Assembly (NCBI RefSeq): GCF_026410505.1
Contig: NZ_JAPMIU010000010.1
Span: 81,051 to 145,050 of the forward strand
DNA from: Frateuria hangzhouensis
GTDB taxonomy: Bacteria; Pseudomonadota; Gammaproteobacteria; Xanthomonadales; Rhodanobacteraceae
Direction of reading: 5' to 3'
DNA length: 64,000 nt
This document shows positions 1-8,386 of this stretch, in pieces (position 1 is the first letter of the stretch; every line of letters starts with the position of its first letter). Position numbers and translations under genes: made by a program. Under the pieces are notes generated by a model. The model made no database searches and was not told the origin of the DNA. It saw only the letters and a program-made list of their open reading frames with translations.

Positions 1-1485
1 GGCGTTGGCGTCGGCGGCACGCAGCAGCTTCTCGGATCGTTCGTAGTCGCCCATGTCGCGCAGCACGTTGCCCAGCGTGTAGAGCAACTCGGCGTGCAGC
101 TCGGGCTGGTCGCGCAGTTCCTGCGGCAGGCTTTCGGCGGCGGTGTAGACCAGCGTCGGCACGTCCGGGCGCTGGCTGGCGGGCACGTCCGGCGCGGTGT
201 TGCCGAGCAGGTTCACCACGAAGTCGCGGATCGCCTCGGCCCGCTGCGCTTCGTGGCGCGCCACGCTGGCCTGCCACAGGGCGACCGACAGCGACACGAG
301 GATGGCCAGCAGGAACACCACGGTGATCGCCACGCCGCCACGGTGCCGCGCCACGAACTTGCCGGCGCGGTACCAGCGCGAGGGCGGGTGCGCCTGCACC
401 GGTTCATTGTCGAGGTGCCGCTCGAGGTCCTCGGCCAGCGCGCCGGCCGAGGCGTAGCGGCGGTCCGGTTCGGCGCACGCGGCCTTGCGCACGATGTTGT
501 CGAGGTCGCCGCGAAGCTTGCGCCGGATCGGCATCACCGCGGCCGGCGACGGCGCGAGCCCGTAGGCGTTGGCGATCGACCGCGCATCGGTGCGCGAGGG
601 CAGCGTGGTGGTGGTCGCCGTGGCGCCGATGGCACGGCGGCGACCACTGATCAGTTCGTCCAGCAGGATGCCCAGCGCATAGACGTCGGTGGCGGTGGTG
701 ACCGGCTGCTGGGCGAACTGCTCCGGCGCGGCGTAAGCCGGGGTGAGCGCGCGATGCTGGGTGCGGGGGGCGCCGGTCATGTCCTCGTCGAGCAGCTTGG
801 CGATGCCGAAATCCAGCAGCTTGACGTCGCCTTCGGCGGTGACCAGCACGTTCGATGGCTTGAGGTCGCGGTGCACGATCAGCGCGCGATGGGCCGTCTC
901 CACCGCGCGGCACACCATCAGGAACAGCACCAGCCGCTGGCGCAGGCCGAGCGCGCGCTCGCGCGCGTAGTCCGTGATCGGCTGGCCGTCGACCAGTTCC
1001 AGCGCGATGTAGGCCAGGCCGCCATCGGCGATGCCGCCCTCGATCAGCCGCGCGATGCCCGGATGGCGCAGCCGCGCCAGCGCCTCGCGCTCGCGGCGGA
1101 ACTGCCGCTGGGCCTCGGCCGTGTAAAGGCCACGCGCCAGCAGCTTGATCGCCACCTCCTGGCGCACGCCGTCGTTTTCGCGGCATGCGCGGAACACCGT
1201 GGACGAGCCGCCTTCGCCGAGCACCTCGATCAGCTCGAACGGACCGATGCAGCTGCCGGCGGGCAGCGCCTCGGCCACGCTGGCGTCGCCGATCGCATGC
1301 GCCGCCCGCGCCGCATCGCCGGTGGACAGCAACTCGCCCTCGGTGGCGTCGGCCACCAGCATGCGTTCCAGTTGCGCGCGTAGCCGCGGGTCCGGGCAGC
1401 GTTCGGCCAGCAGGTTCGCGCGCGCGTCGGCCGGCAGCGGGAGCGCTGCCTCGAACAGCTCGCGCAAGGACGGTAGGGATGCCAT
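1..1485 (-). CDS. Membrane-anchored Ser/Thr protein kinase with extracytoplasmic repeat region (partial)
   Basis: The frame is open from an ATG at 1485 to the left edge, so 495 codons are seen and the C-terminus is missing. A helical N-terminal segment (about 1-75) precedes a complete Hanks-type kinase domain. It has a glycine loop LGEGGSSTV (89-97), VAIK lysine (114), HRDLKPSN catalytic loop (205-212), DFG (225-227) and APE (253-255). One transmembrane segment follows at about 383-403. The remaining part (LLYTLGNVLRDMGDYERSEK) looks like tetratricopeptide repeats, which are usual in this kinase class. The domain order suggests a cytoplasmic kinase with a repeat domain outside the membrane. 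It lies 151 bp behind an ECF sigma gene on the same strand, an arrangement recurrent in Xanthomonadales, so the two probably form one signalling unit. All key catalytic residues are present; the substrate is unknown. Confidence 0.9.
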   Translation of the reverse strand, partial: MASLPSLRELFEAALPLPADARANLLAERCPDPRLRAQLERMLVADATEGELLSTGDAARAAHAIGDASVAEALPAGSCIGPFELIEVLGEGGSSTVFRACRENDGVRQEVAIKLLARGLYTAEAQRQFRREREALARLRHPGIARLIEGGIADGGLAYIALELVDGQPITDYARERALGLRQRLVLFLMVCRAVETAHRALIVHRDLKPSNVLVTAEGDVKLLDFGIAKLLDEDMTGAPRTQHRALTPAYAAPEQFAQQPVTTATDVYALGILLDELISGRRRAIGATATTTTLPSRTDARSIANAYGLAPSPAAVMPIRRKLRGDLDNIVRKAACAEPDRRYASAGALAEDLERHLDNEPVQAHPPSRWYRAGKFVARHRGGVAITVVFLLAILVSLSVALWQASVARHEAQRAEAIRDFVVNLLGNTAPDVPASQRPDVPTLVYTAAESLPQELRDQPELHAELLYTLGNVLRDMGDYERSEKLLRAADANA

Positions 1486-1636
1486 GGCGACCTTCTCCGA
1501 CGATGCCCCGCGCTTCGATAAACCCCGAATGCGCGCGGTTTGCGACCTGGACCGCAGCGTGCCCGTCCACGACCTCGGGCGGCAGAAGCGCGCGGGGCGA
1601 AACCTTGCAGCCGGACGGCCTCGATCGCCCTGCCTG

Positions 1637-2167
1637 CTAGTCCATGCGCGCCTTGATGAAGGCGCGCGCGAAACGCCAGTCGCGATCGATCGTGCGCCGG
1701 CAGAGCCCGAGCGTTTCACCGACCTGCTCCAGGCTCAGCCCGGCGAAGAAGCGCAGCTCCACGACCTGCGCGGCGCGCGGGTCGGCCTGCTCGAGCTCGT
1801 CCAGCGCGGCATCCAGCGCCAGCGCCTGCTCGGCGGTGTCCAGGGCCAGTTTCAGCGCGCGATGGTCCAGCGTGACGCGCTGCCACTGCCCGCCGGCACA
1901 CAACCGCAGGCGGTCGCGCGCCCGGTTGATCAACAGATGGCGCATGGCGCGCGCGGCATAGCTGAAGAACTGCGCGGGATGTTCGAACTGCAGCCCTTCG
2001 CGCTGCCCCATGCGCAGGTACAGCTCATGCACCAGCTCGGTGGTGTCCAGGGTGCCGTGGGGACGTCCGGCCAGCTGCTTGGCGGCCATGGCCTTCAGGC
2101 GTGCGTAGACGGTGACGAAAAGTTCTTCCGCCGACTGGTCGAGCGGTGTCTGCCGGGATTCGGGCAT
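1637..2167 (-). CDS. ECF-type RNA polymerase sigma factor
   Basis: A 176-residue protein with the two domains of extracytoplasmic-function sigma factors. Region 2 spans about residues 15-85 (TTELVHELYLRM, then the helix AARAMRHLLINRARDRLR). Region 4 spans about 115-170 and includes a helix-turn-helix (GLSLEQVGETLGLCRRTIDR). It resembles the subgroup of ECF factors encoded next to Ser/Thr kinases rather than next to a membrane anti-sigma factor, and no anti-sigma gene is visible here. The adjacent downstream kinase is therefore the likely partner, controlling the sigma factor by phosphorylation or responding with it; this is inferred from neighbourhood. The ATG at 2167 gives a normal family length. 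Confidence 0.88.
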   Translation of the reverse strand: MPESRQTPLDQSAEELFVTVYARLKAMAAKQLAGRPHGTLDTTELVHELYLRMGQREGLQFEHPAQFFSYAARAMRHLLINRARDRLRLCAGGQWQRVTLDHRALKLALDTAEQALALDAALDELEQADPRAAQVVELRFFAGLSLEQVGETLGLCRRTIDRDWRFARAFIKARMD

Positions 2168-2293
2168 GGCGAAGTACCCCGTCGATGCAGGTCTTCAACG
2201 GGGCGATGGTACGCCTGTGCCGAGTGGCTGGCGTGGTGGTCCGGACGAGGTCGCCCGCTCGCGGGCCAACGTGTCCGACCGCCTTTCCCGCGA

Positions 2294-2334
2294 GCCCCGG
2301 CCCTCACCCGAACCTTCTCCCCGACGGGGAGAGG
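2294..2334. repeat. Extragenic repeat, family D (CCCTCACCC / CGGGGAGAGG)
   Basis: CCCTCACCC is followed by a CTCCCCGACGGGGAG hairpin. The same GTGAGGG plus CGGGGAGAGG pattern recurs at 8841, 23322, 34270-34915, 41040 and the right edge. It fills most of the 190-bp gap between the sigma gene and hemY. Confidence 0.6.
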
Positions 2335-2357
2335 ACTTCGGATGGCGAGCGGACGCC

Positions 2358-3614
2358 TTAGCCGCGCAGCCGCGGCATGCCGTGCTCGTCGCGTTCTTCC
2401 ACCGCCAGCGAGCGGGTATCCGGATGCGAGAGCCGGCTGTCGCGCGGCAGCTCGACGGTGGCCTCGCCGCGGGCGAGCGCCAGCGCATTGCGGTAGCAGC
2501 GCTGGGCGAGGGGGATGTCGCCCTGGCCGACGCAGGCGTCGCCCATGGCCTCCCAGGCGCCGGGACTGGGCGCGATGGCGAGCGAGCGTTCCAGATAGGT
2601 GCGTGCCTTGCCCCACAGTTGCTGGCGCACGCACATGCGGCCCAGTGCAAGCAGCAGGCCGGGGTCGTTGGGATGGGCGTCGAGCCAGCCTTCGGCGCGG
2701 CGCAGGCGGGCGTCGAGGTCGTCGCTGTCGAGCGCGCCCCAGGTTTCGGCCAGTTGCGGCGACCACTCGCGGCGCAGCGCGGATTCGAGTTCGTCCATCG
2801 CCGGCAGCGTCAGGCCGAAAGCCGCCGCGCGGCGGGCGTAGGCGTCGATCACCGTCGGCGCACGGCGCTGGCCCTTGCCCAGCTGCGACCACAGTGCGTT
2901 GAGCGATGGGCCTTCCGTAGCCGCGTTGATGGCGGCGACCAGCACCTGCGTTTCCAGCGCGGCGTAGCGCTGGGAGCCGAGCGCGCCGCTCTTGTGCAGC
3001 GGTTCGAGTGCGGCCATGGCGCGGCGGGGCTCGCCGGCGGCGAGCGCGGCGAGCGCCAGTTCGTGCCAGCCGCCGGGGGTGAGGTTGCCGCTGTCGGCTT
3101 CCGGGCCCAGCAGCGCCAGTGCCTCGGCCGGCTTGCCGTCGCGGCGCAGCACGCGGGCGCGCACCACGCGGGCGGCCTGCGGCGCGGCCTGGCCGGCGCG
3201 GTTGAGGGCTTCGAGTGCGCGCGCCGGCTCGCCGCGACGCGAGGCGGCTTCGGCCGACGCGAGCAGGGCGGGACCGCGCAGGTCATCCAGCCGCGCGGCA
3301 CGTTCCAGGTCGCGCTCGGCTTCGCCATGGCGGCCTTCCATCAACGCAACCAGGCCGCTGCCCAGGCGCTGCCGGCTGACCCGGCGGTGCCGCCGCGTCA
3401 TCGCGCCGAACGGCCAGCGCGCCAGCCGCCACAGCCCGGTGAGGATGGCCCAGGCCAGCAGCACGATGACCAGCGCCGCTACCACGGTGGTTTCCACCCG
3501 CCAGCCACGCAGGCGCACCAGGACATAACCCGGATCTTCGGCGACCCAATGCCAGCCGAACGCAGCCAGCGCCGCGACCACGATCAGCAGCAACAGCCAG
3601 CGCCACGGCTTCAC
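2358..3614 (-). CDS. hemY: HemY-like inner-membrane TPR protein of the haem biosynthesis cluster
   Basis: A 418-residue protein with two N-terminal transmembrane segments (about 4-24 and 44-64) followed by a long alpha-helical TPR-type domain rich in Leu/Ala/Arg (for example RGPALLASAEAASRRGEPAR). This is the layout of proteobacterial HemY, encoded at the end of hem clusters and of poorly defined biochemical role; it is not the Bacillus protoporphyrinogen oxidase of the same name. Its ATG overlaps the hemX stop by 4 bp, indicating translational coupling. Length and topology match the family. Confidence 0.9.
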   Translation of the reverse strand: MKPWRWLLLLIVVAALAAFGWHWVAEDPGYVLVRLRGWRVETTVVAALVIVLLAWAILTGLWRLARWPFGAMTRRHRRVSRQRLGSGLVALMEGRHGEAERDLERAARLDDLRGPALLASAEAASRRGEPARALEALNRAGQAAPQAARVVRARVLRRDGKPAEALALLGPEADSGNLTPGGWHELALAALAAGEPRRAMAALEPLHKSGALGSQRYAALETQVLVAAINAATEGPSLNALWSQLGKGQRRAPTVIDAYARRAAAFGLTLPAMDELESALRREWSPQLAETWGALDSDDLDARLRRAEGWLDAHPNDPGLLLALGRMCVRQQLWGKARTYLERSLAIAPSPGAWEAMGDACVGQGDIPLAQRCYRNALALARGEATVELPRDSRLSHPDTRSLAVEERDEHGMPRLRG

Positions 3615-4711
3615 GGCCGCTGCCCCGTGCTGGCGGCGGGGGCCGGCGTGGCGTCGGCCGCCCTGAGCGCATGCACCGCACGCAGGTTGCGCAGTTCGGC
3701 CAGCGCGGCACCCAGTTGCACCGGGGTAGCCGGCGCCAGGGTCTTGGCCAGGCTGGCCAGTTGCGCCTGCGCATGGGCGACGGCGGGGTCATGGGTATCG
3801 AACTGCGCGGCCAGGCTGGCCTGGGCACGGGCAACCGCATCACGCGCGGCGTCGACGTCGGCGGCCAACAGCGCGGCCTGCGCCTGGGCCAAATCCAGCG
3901 CGGCCAGTTCGCGGGCGAAGCGGGCGTCGGCCATCGCCAGCGGCGCGCCGTTGTCGCGCTGCACGCTGACCACGCTGCCGAGCGCCCGGCCGATCCGCGC
4001 CCAGGCACCCGGGTTGACTTGGCCGCCGGACGTATCCCGCGGCGCGAGCGGGAGCGTTTCCAGCGCGCCGCGCAGTTGCTGCAGGGTATCGACCGCCCGG
4101 GTCCGCGGCAGGCCCTGCTCCAGCGCCTCGCGCTCCGCGGCGATGCTCTGGCGCACGCCGGAGAAGGCGCCGTCGTTGACCGCCGCCAGCGCCTGGTCGG
4201 CCAGCGCGTAGGCGGCCGCGGCGCCCTGCGCGTCGTGGAACAGCACGTAGCGTTGCTGGCCCATGCGCAACAGCGTTCCGGTCTCGTCCAGCAACATCGC
4301 GTCATGGCCGGAGAGGCTCTTTTCCGAGAGCTTGGCGACCGCGTCCTCCAGGTTGCGCAGGCGCTCGGACTGGCCAAGCATTTCCTCGCGCAGGCTGCGG
4401 TTGACCTGCTCGGCGTCGCCCAGGCGCTGGCGTAGCGAGCTGCGTTCATCGCCGAGGGTACCGAGGGTGCCTTCGAGCTGTCCGACCCGCTGGTCGAGAT
4501 TGTCGCTGGCGCTGCCCTGCGCCTGCTGCCACTGGCGCCAGGCCACGTAACCGGCCAGGCCGAGCGCAAGCAGGGCCAGCAACAGGGCCAGCGCAAGCGT
4601 GCCGCCGCGGCGCGGAGCCGCGGCGGGTGCCCGCGCGGGGCGCGGGGCGGGCGTCGCGGCCGGAACCGGCGTCGCGGCGGGACGGTCGGAAGCGAGGTCG
4701 TCTTGGCTCAT
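3611..4711 (-). CDS. hemX: HemX-like uroporphyrinogen-III C-methyltransferase-family membrane protein
   Basis: A 366-residue protein. A Pro/Ala-rich cytoplasmic N-terminus leads into one transmembrane segment (about 36-57, LALALLLALLALGLAGY), then a coiled coil (about 65-115) and a helical periplasmic domain with the HemX motif LLRMGQQRYVLFHDAQGAAAAY. Despite its usual name, this family lacks the catalytic methyltransferase fold; its role in haem metabolism is unclear. I chose the ATG at 4711; a second in-frame ATG lies 9 bp upstream (4720). It is separated from hemD by 215 bp holding a palindromic repeat and overlaps hemY by 4 bp. Confidence 0.9.
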   Translation of the reverse strand: MSQDDLASDRPAATPVPAATPAPRPARAPAAAPRRGGTLALALLLALLALGLAGYVAWRQWQQAQGSASDNLDQRVGQLEGTLGTLGDERSSLRQRLGDAEQVNRSLREEMLGQSERLRNLEDAVAKLSEKSLSGHDAMLLDETGTLLRMGQQRYVLFHDAQGAAAAYALADQALAAVNDGAFSGVRQSIAAEREALEQGLPRTRAVDTLQQLRGALETLPLAPRDTSGGQVNPGAWARIGRALGSVVSVQRDNGAPLAMADARFARELAALDLAQAQAALLAADVDAARDAVARAQASLAAQFDTHDPAVAHAQAQLASLAKTLAPATPVQLGAALAELRNLRAVHALRAADATPAPAASTGQRP

Positions 4712-4814
4712 GCGCGCCATGCTAGCAGCCCGCATGGCGGGCTTCGCATGGTCGGCGTGAAGCGGTGTGCGCTCATACAAGGCACCTCGAAAAGCTCCGT
4801 AAGCTTCCGGCAAC

Positions 4815-4892
4815 TGTAGGAGCCCACTGGTGGGCGATGCTTTTGGCGGTGCGATCAGGCGTAAGAGCATCGCCCACCAGTGGGCCCCTACA
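4815..4892. repeat. Palindromic repeat, family B, between hemD and hemX
   Basis: Two inverted arms, TGTAGGAGCCCACTGGTGGG and its near complement CCCACCAGTGGGCCCCTACA, enclose GCGATGC...GCATCGC inner arms. The same nested hairpin recurs at 15831, 40900, 49111, 56572 and 60396. It lies inside the presumed hemD-hemX transcript and could stabilise or attenuate it. Confidence 0.85.
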
Positions 4893-4926
4893 AAGCATCG
4901 CGCGAAAGGAAGTTGTTCGAGGTTCC

Positions 4927-5709
4927 CTACGGGGGGGTGCCCGCGGCAGCGGCGAGCAGGTCGGCCGGCATCGCCGAGGCGGCACGAAGCACTTGGTGAA
5001 AGCCGGCATCGCGGGCGGCCTCTTCCAGCCGCTCGCTGCTGACCACTGCGACCACCGCGCACAGGCGCGACCAGGCCTGCGGCGGCAAGGCGTGGCGCAG
5101 ATTCGCCAGAGCCTGCGCGCTGGACAGCAGCACCCGCGCGTCCGGCCGCAATTGCCGCACGGCGTCGACGTGGCGCCGATCCAGTCGCGGCGCGGCGCGC
5201 CGGTACACCCACACCTCGCGCAGCCGTGCGCCGCCGTCGCGCAGGCGCTGCTGAAGCAGGCCGCGTCCGCCGGGGGCACCGATCAGCGCCACGCGGCGCC
5301 GGCGCACGTCGTGCAGGGCGGGCAGGTCGAGCAGGCCTTCGCTGTCCTGGTGCCGGGTGGGCGCCTGCACGGTCACTCCGTGGCGACGCAATGCGGCGGC
5401 GGTGCCCTGCCCCACCGCCAGCACCGTGGCGTGCGTGTGCAACGGCTCCCATGCGGCGGCGAAGCGCACCGCGGCCGGGCTGGTGAACAGCAACAGCTCG
5501 TCCGCGTGCAGCGCCTCACGCAACTGCCCACGGGCCTGGTCGGCATCATCGACCGGCCGCAGCGCCAGGCCCGGCAGCAACAGCGGCATGCCGCCGCGCG
5601 CACGCACCTGGCGCGCGAAGGTCGCGGCGGTGCCGGCAGGCCGGGTGATCACGATTTGCCGGCCGTGCAATTGCCCGTTGGAACAAGCCTGTGGCACCGC
5701 GCCATCCAC
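4927..5709 (-). CDS. hemD: Uroporphyrinogen-III synthase
   Basis: A 260-residue protein that closes and inverts ring D of hydroxymethylbilane to give uroporphyrinogen III, the branch point to haem, sirohaem and cobalamin. The N-terminus GRQIVITRPAGTA is characteristic of HemD. The mid-part LLLFTSPAAVRFAAA and the segments VLAVGQGTAAALRRHGV and RVLLSSAQALANL match the two-lobed fold. No ATG lies near the conserved start; GTG at 5709 gives the expected length, and a GTG four codons later is an alternative. It heads a hemD-hemX-hemY series. hemC, often just upstream in other genera, is not adjacent: the upstream neighbour is divergent. Confidence 0.92.
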   Translation of the reverse strand: MDGAVPQACSNGQLHGRQIVITRPAGTAATFARQVRARGGMPLLLPGLALRPVDDADQARGQLREALHADELLLFTSPAAVRFAAAWEPLHTHATVLAVGQGTAAALRRHGVTVQAPTRHQDSEGLLDLPALHDVRRRRVALIGAPGGRGLLQQRLRDGGARLREVWVYRRAAPRLDRRHVDAVRQLRPDARVLLSSAQALANLRHALPPQAWSRLCAVVAVVSSERLEEAARDAGFHQVLRAASAMPADLLAAAAGTPP

Positions 5710-5726
5710 GCAACAAACAGGCCGCC

Positions 5727-5748
5727 AGTGTAAGCCGCTCGCTACACT
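5727..5748. promoter_or_regulatory. Divergent -10 boxes for hemD and the thioesterase gene
   Basis: In the 66-bp divergent gap, TACACT at 5743-5748 faces right (27 bases before the GTG at 5776) and TACACT on the minus strand (5727-5732) faces left (17 bases before the hemD GTG). No good -35 hexamer is visible for either, so this is a tentative call. Confidence 0.45.
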
Positions 5749-5775
5749 TGCCGCTTTTCGACCGAAGCCTTTGCC

Positions 5776-6249
5776 GTGACCGATCCCCAACTGCTCGCCG
5801 ACGACCTGCTGCACTTCATCCGCGACAGGATCCCGCTCGCCCGCGCCATGGACCTGCGCCTGGACCATGTCGCGCGGGACAGCCTCGCGTTGGCCGCGCC
5901 GCTGGCGCCGAACGTCAACGACAAGGGCTGCGCGTTCGGCGGCAGCCTGGCCAGCGTGATGACGCTGGCGGGCTGGGCGCTGGTGGAACTGGCATTGCAG
6001 CGCCGCGGCGAAGCCTGCGACGTGTTCGTGGGCGATTCGCGCGTACGCTACCTCGAACCGGTATGGAGCGATTTCCGCGCCGAGGCGCGGCTGGCCGAAG
6101 AGGCCGACTTCGGCACTTTCTTCGCCACGCTGGCCGAGCGCGGCAAGGCGCGCATCGACGTGCGTTGCGCCGTGCCCGGCAGCGGCGCGCGCCCGGCCGC
6201 CACGCTGGAGGCGCGTTTCGTCGCCAAGCGGCGCGCTGGGGCACAATGA
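5776..6249 (+). CDS. Hotdog-fold thioesterase-like protein (YiiD C-terminal type)
   Basis: A 157-residue protein resembling the putative thioesterase domain found at the C-terminus of YiiD (PaaI-like hotdog fold). The segment NVNDKGCAFGGSLASVMTLAGWAL is the conserved central helix region and FVGDSRVRYLEPVWSDFRAEA the following strands. Hotdog enzymes of this kind hydrolyse acyl-CoA or acyl-carrier thioesters; the substrate cannot be predicted. GTG start. It is divergent from hemD and 26 bp upstream of a lipoprotein gene, with which it may be co-transcribed. Confidence 0.75.
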   Translation: MTDPQLLADDLLHFIRDRIPLARAMDLRLDHVARDSLALAAPLAPNVNDKGCAFGGSLASVMTLAGWALVELALQRRGEACDVFVGDSRVRYLEPVWSDFRAEARLAEEADFGTFFATLAERGKARIDVRCAVPGSGARPAATLEARFVAKRRAGAQ

Positions 6250-6275
6250 AGCCTGGTACTCGAGGGGGATCCGCC

Positions 6276-6689
6276 ATGCGCCGCTACCTGCTTCCGTTGC
6301 TCGCTGCCGTCGCCATGCTGTGCGCCGGCTGCGCCACCGACCAGCGCAACCAGTCGCTGGTCACCACGCTCAACGCGTACGCCAGCGCGCTGCGCTGGGG
6401 CGATTTCCAGAACGCGCGGCAGTTCGTCGATCCAAAGGTGCGCGATTCCAGTCCGCTGACGCCGCTGGACCTGGCGCGCTACCGGCAAGTGCGCGTGGTG
6501 GGCTACGACGAAGGCGCCGGTCCGGTGCCCGATGGCGAGCTGCAGGTGCGCCAGGTGGTGCAGATCGGGCTGGTCAACATCAATACCCAGGCCGAGCGTA
6601 CGGTGACCGACCGTCAGACCTGGCGGTTCGATCCGGAGAAGAAGCGCTGGTGGCTGACCAGCGGGCTGCCGGATATCACGCGCGAGTAG
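6276..6689 (+). CDS. Small putative lipoprotein
   Basis: A 137-residue protein with a lipoprotein-like N-terminus: MRRYL, a hydrophobic stretch, then a cysteine within MLCAGC at about residue 20. The -3 position is Cys rather than the usual Leu/Ile/Val, so lipidation is probable, not certain. The mature part (ALRWGDFQNARQFVDP, then VVQIGLVNINTQAERTVTDR and WRFDPEKKRWWLTSGLP) resembles small proteobacterial lipoproteins of unknown function with a cystatin-like or NTF2-like look. Function unknown. It directly follows the thioesterase-like gene. Confidence 0.72.
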   Translation: MRRYLLPLLAAVAMLCAGCATDQRNQSLVTTLNAYASALRWGDFQNARQFVDPKVRDSSPLTPLDLARYRQVRVVGYDEGAGPVPDGELQVRQVVQIGLVNINTQAERTVTDRQTWRFDPEKKRWWLTSGLPDITRE

Positions 6690-6802
6690 CGTCTGTTCCC
6701 TCGCGCCGGCGGCGAAAGGGGTTCCATACGGGCCACCTTTGCGCCTGCCGCGCCGCTACCGGATAATCGCCGGTTTGCGCATCCGGCCGGGCCCATCGAG
6801 CA

Positions 6803-7246
6803 ATGAACGACTTCCTGCACAAGCTCCCCACGTTCGTGGGCAATCACATGGCGCTGTCGGCGCTGTTCGTGATCATCCTGGTCGCGCTGGTGGCGATGGA
6901 ATTCGGCCGCCTGCTACGCAAGTACAAGGAACTCTCGCCGTCCGGGCTCACGCTGCTGATCAACCGCGAAAACCCGCTGCTGGTGGACCTGTCCGCCCGC
7001 GCGGATTTCGAAAAGATGCACGTGCCCGGCGCGCGCCACGTGCTGCCCAGCCAGTTCGACCCCGAGCACAAGGACCTGGTCAAGGCGCGGGAACTGCCGG
7101 TGGTGGTGATGGACAAGGACGGCCGCGGCTCCGACAAGGCCGCGCAGCGGCTGGTCAAGGCCGGCTTCAGCAAGGTCTATACGCTGGGCGGCGGCGTGCT
7201 GGCGTGGCAGCAGGCGCAGTTGCCGGTCGCCAAGGGCAGCAAGTAA
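6803..7246 (+). CDS. Membrane-anchored rhodanese-like protein lacking the catalytic cysteine
   Basis: A 147-residue protein with one N-terminal transmembrane segment (about 17-35, LSALFVIILVALVAMEF) and a rhodanese domain (about 50-145: LLVDLSARADFEKMHVPGARHVLPSQF; GFSKVYTLGGGVLAWQQAQLP). It resembles E. coli YibN. The active-site loop reads VVVMDKDGRGSDKAA, and the whole protein contains no cysteine, so it cannot be a classical sulfurtransferase and probably has a binding or structural role. A possible -10 box GATAAT lies about 30 bases upstream of the ATG. The usual neighbours secB, grxC and gpsA are absent here. Confidence 0.87.
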   Translation: MNDFLHKLPTFVGNHMALSALFVIILVALVAMEFGRLLRKYKELSPSGLTLLINRENPLLVDLSARADFEKMHVPGARHVLPSQFDPEHKDLVKARELPVVVMDKDGRGSDKAAQRLVKAGFSKVYTLGGGVLAWQQAQLPVAKGSK

Positions 7247-7265
7247 GCCAACGGCAAATGGCGCT

Positions 7266-8321
7266 CTATCCGCCGATGCCAGCGCGGCCGGCCAGGATCT
7301 GCGCCAGCACATCCGGCGCGTAGTCGAACGAATCGAAGTACAGCCGCTCGTCGGGCAGGCCGGCGTCGGCGAACAATCGGCGGCCCGCGTCGATCATCGC
7401 CGGCGGACCGCTCATGTAGACCTCGTGGCCGGACAGGTCCGGCTGGTCTTCCAGCACCGCCTCGTGCACCAGGCCGGCGCGCAGGCCCGCGGCGGCGGCC
7501 TGTTCGGGGTCGGACAGCACCGGGCGAAAGACCAGGTGCGGCGCCTCGCGTGCCCAGCGTTCGGCCAGCCCGCGCAGGTACAGGTCGCCCGCGCTGCGCG
7601 CGCCCCAGTACAGCGCCATCGGCCGGCGCGTGCCCAACGCCAGGAAGTGCTCGACGATCGCCTTGACCGGCGCGAAGCCGGTGCCGCCGGCCATGAAGAT
7701 CATCGGTCGCTCCGAATCCTCGCGCGGCACGAACGTGCCCAGCGGCCCCTCGATATGCAGCCGCGCCCCCGGCACCAGCCCTTCGTGCACCCATGAGGTG
7801 AAACCGCCGCCGGCGACGTGGCGCACGTGCAGTTCGATGCTGCCGTCCGGGCGCGGGCCGCCGGCGATCGAGAACGGCCGGCGCTTGCCCTCCTCCAGCA
7901 GCACGTCCAGGTACTGGCCGGGCAGCCAGGTCAGCGGCTTGCCGCCGGGTACCGGCTTGAGCACCAGGCCGATGACGCCCGGTGCCAGCGGGTGTTTGGT
8001 GGCGACTTCGACGGTGAGTCGCCGGCGCGCGATGTCCTCCACCGAGGTCACCTCGCGTGCGGCGATGGTCAGGTCGCTGGCCGGCACCGCCTGGCACATC
8101 AGGATCGCGTGCGCCGACCCCGCGCTGCCGCTCAGCGCCACCGGCGGGTTGCGCGGGTAGCCACAGCGTCCGTCCAGCAAGGTGGCCTTGCAACTGCCGC
8201 AGACGCCGGCGCGGCACGAGTAGGGCAAGGCAATGCCGGCGCGCTGCGCCGCCTCGAGCACGGTTTCGCCCGGCGCGGCGGGAAAGGTGCGACCGGAATG
8301 GGACAAGGTGATGGTGAACAC
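7266..8321 (-). CDS. 2Fe-2S ferredoxin/FAD/NAD(P)H oxidoreductase
   Basis: A 351-residue three-domain electron-transfer protein. The N-terminal plant-type ferredoxin domain (about 1-90) has CRAGVCGSC plus a distal Cys (ILMCQA). A ferredoxin-reductase-type FAD domain follows with RPFSIAGG, then an NAD(P)H domain with MAGGTGFAP and YMSGPPAMIDAG. The order matches CDP-6-deoxy-3,4-glucoseen reductase-like proteins and the reductase components of ring hydroxylases; no oxygenase component or sugar gene is nearby, so the acceptor is unknown. I chose GTG at 8321, because the conserved ferredoxin start FTITLSHSG follows immediately and the longer ATG at 8408 would overlap the divergent gene. It is 65 bp from that gene. 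Confidence 0.82.
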   Translation of the reverse strand: MFTITLSHSGRTFPAAPGETVLEAAQRAGIALPYSCRAGVCGSCKATLLDGRCGYPRNPPVALSGSAGSAHAILMCQAVPASDLTIAAREVTSVEDIARRRLTVEVATKHPLAPGVIGLVLKPVPGGKPLTWLPGQYLDVLLEEGKRRPFSIAGGPRPDGSIELHVRHVAGGGFTSWVHEGLVPGARLHIEGPLGTFVPREDSERPMIFMAGGTGFAPVKAIVEHFLALGTRRPMALYWGARSAGDLYLRGLAERWAREAPHLVFRPVLSDPEQAAAAGLRAGLVHEAVLEDQPDLSGHEVYMSGPPAMIDAGRRLFADAGLPDERLYFDSFDYAPDVLAQILAGRAGIGG

Positions 8322-8386
8322 CCGTGCATTGTCGCCGCGACCACCGTGGACGGACAATGCACGCTTCCCCTCACGCGGTCTTTCCC

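Noticed and set aside
4815..4892. Riboswitch before hemX
   Set aside because: The structure is one of at least six copies of a dispersed palindrome, so it is not a gene-specific ligand sensor.
3611..5452. N-terminally extended HemX of about 613 residues
   Set aside because: The extension lies over hemD in another frame and over a repeat, and is Arg/Ala-rich. The true start at 4711 precedes the normal family N-terminus.
8324..8386. Upstream start for the MenI-like thioesterase
   Set aside because: The added residues have no family similarity and would overlap the divergent promoter region; ATG at 8387 gives the usual N-terminus.
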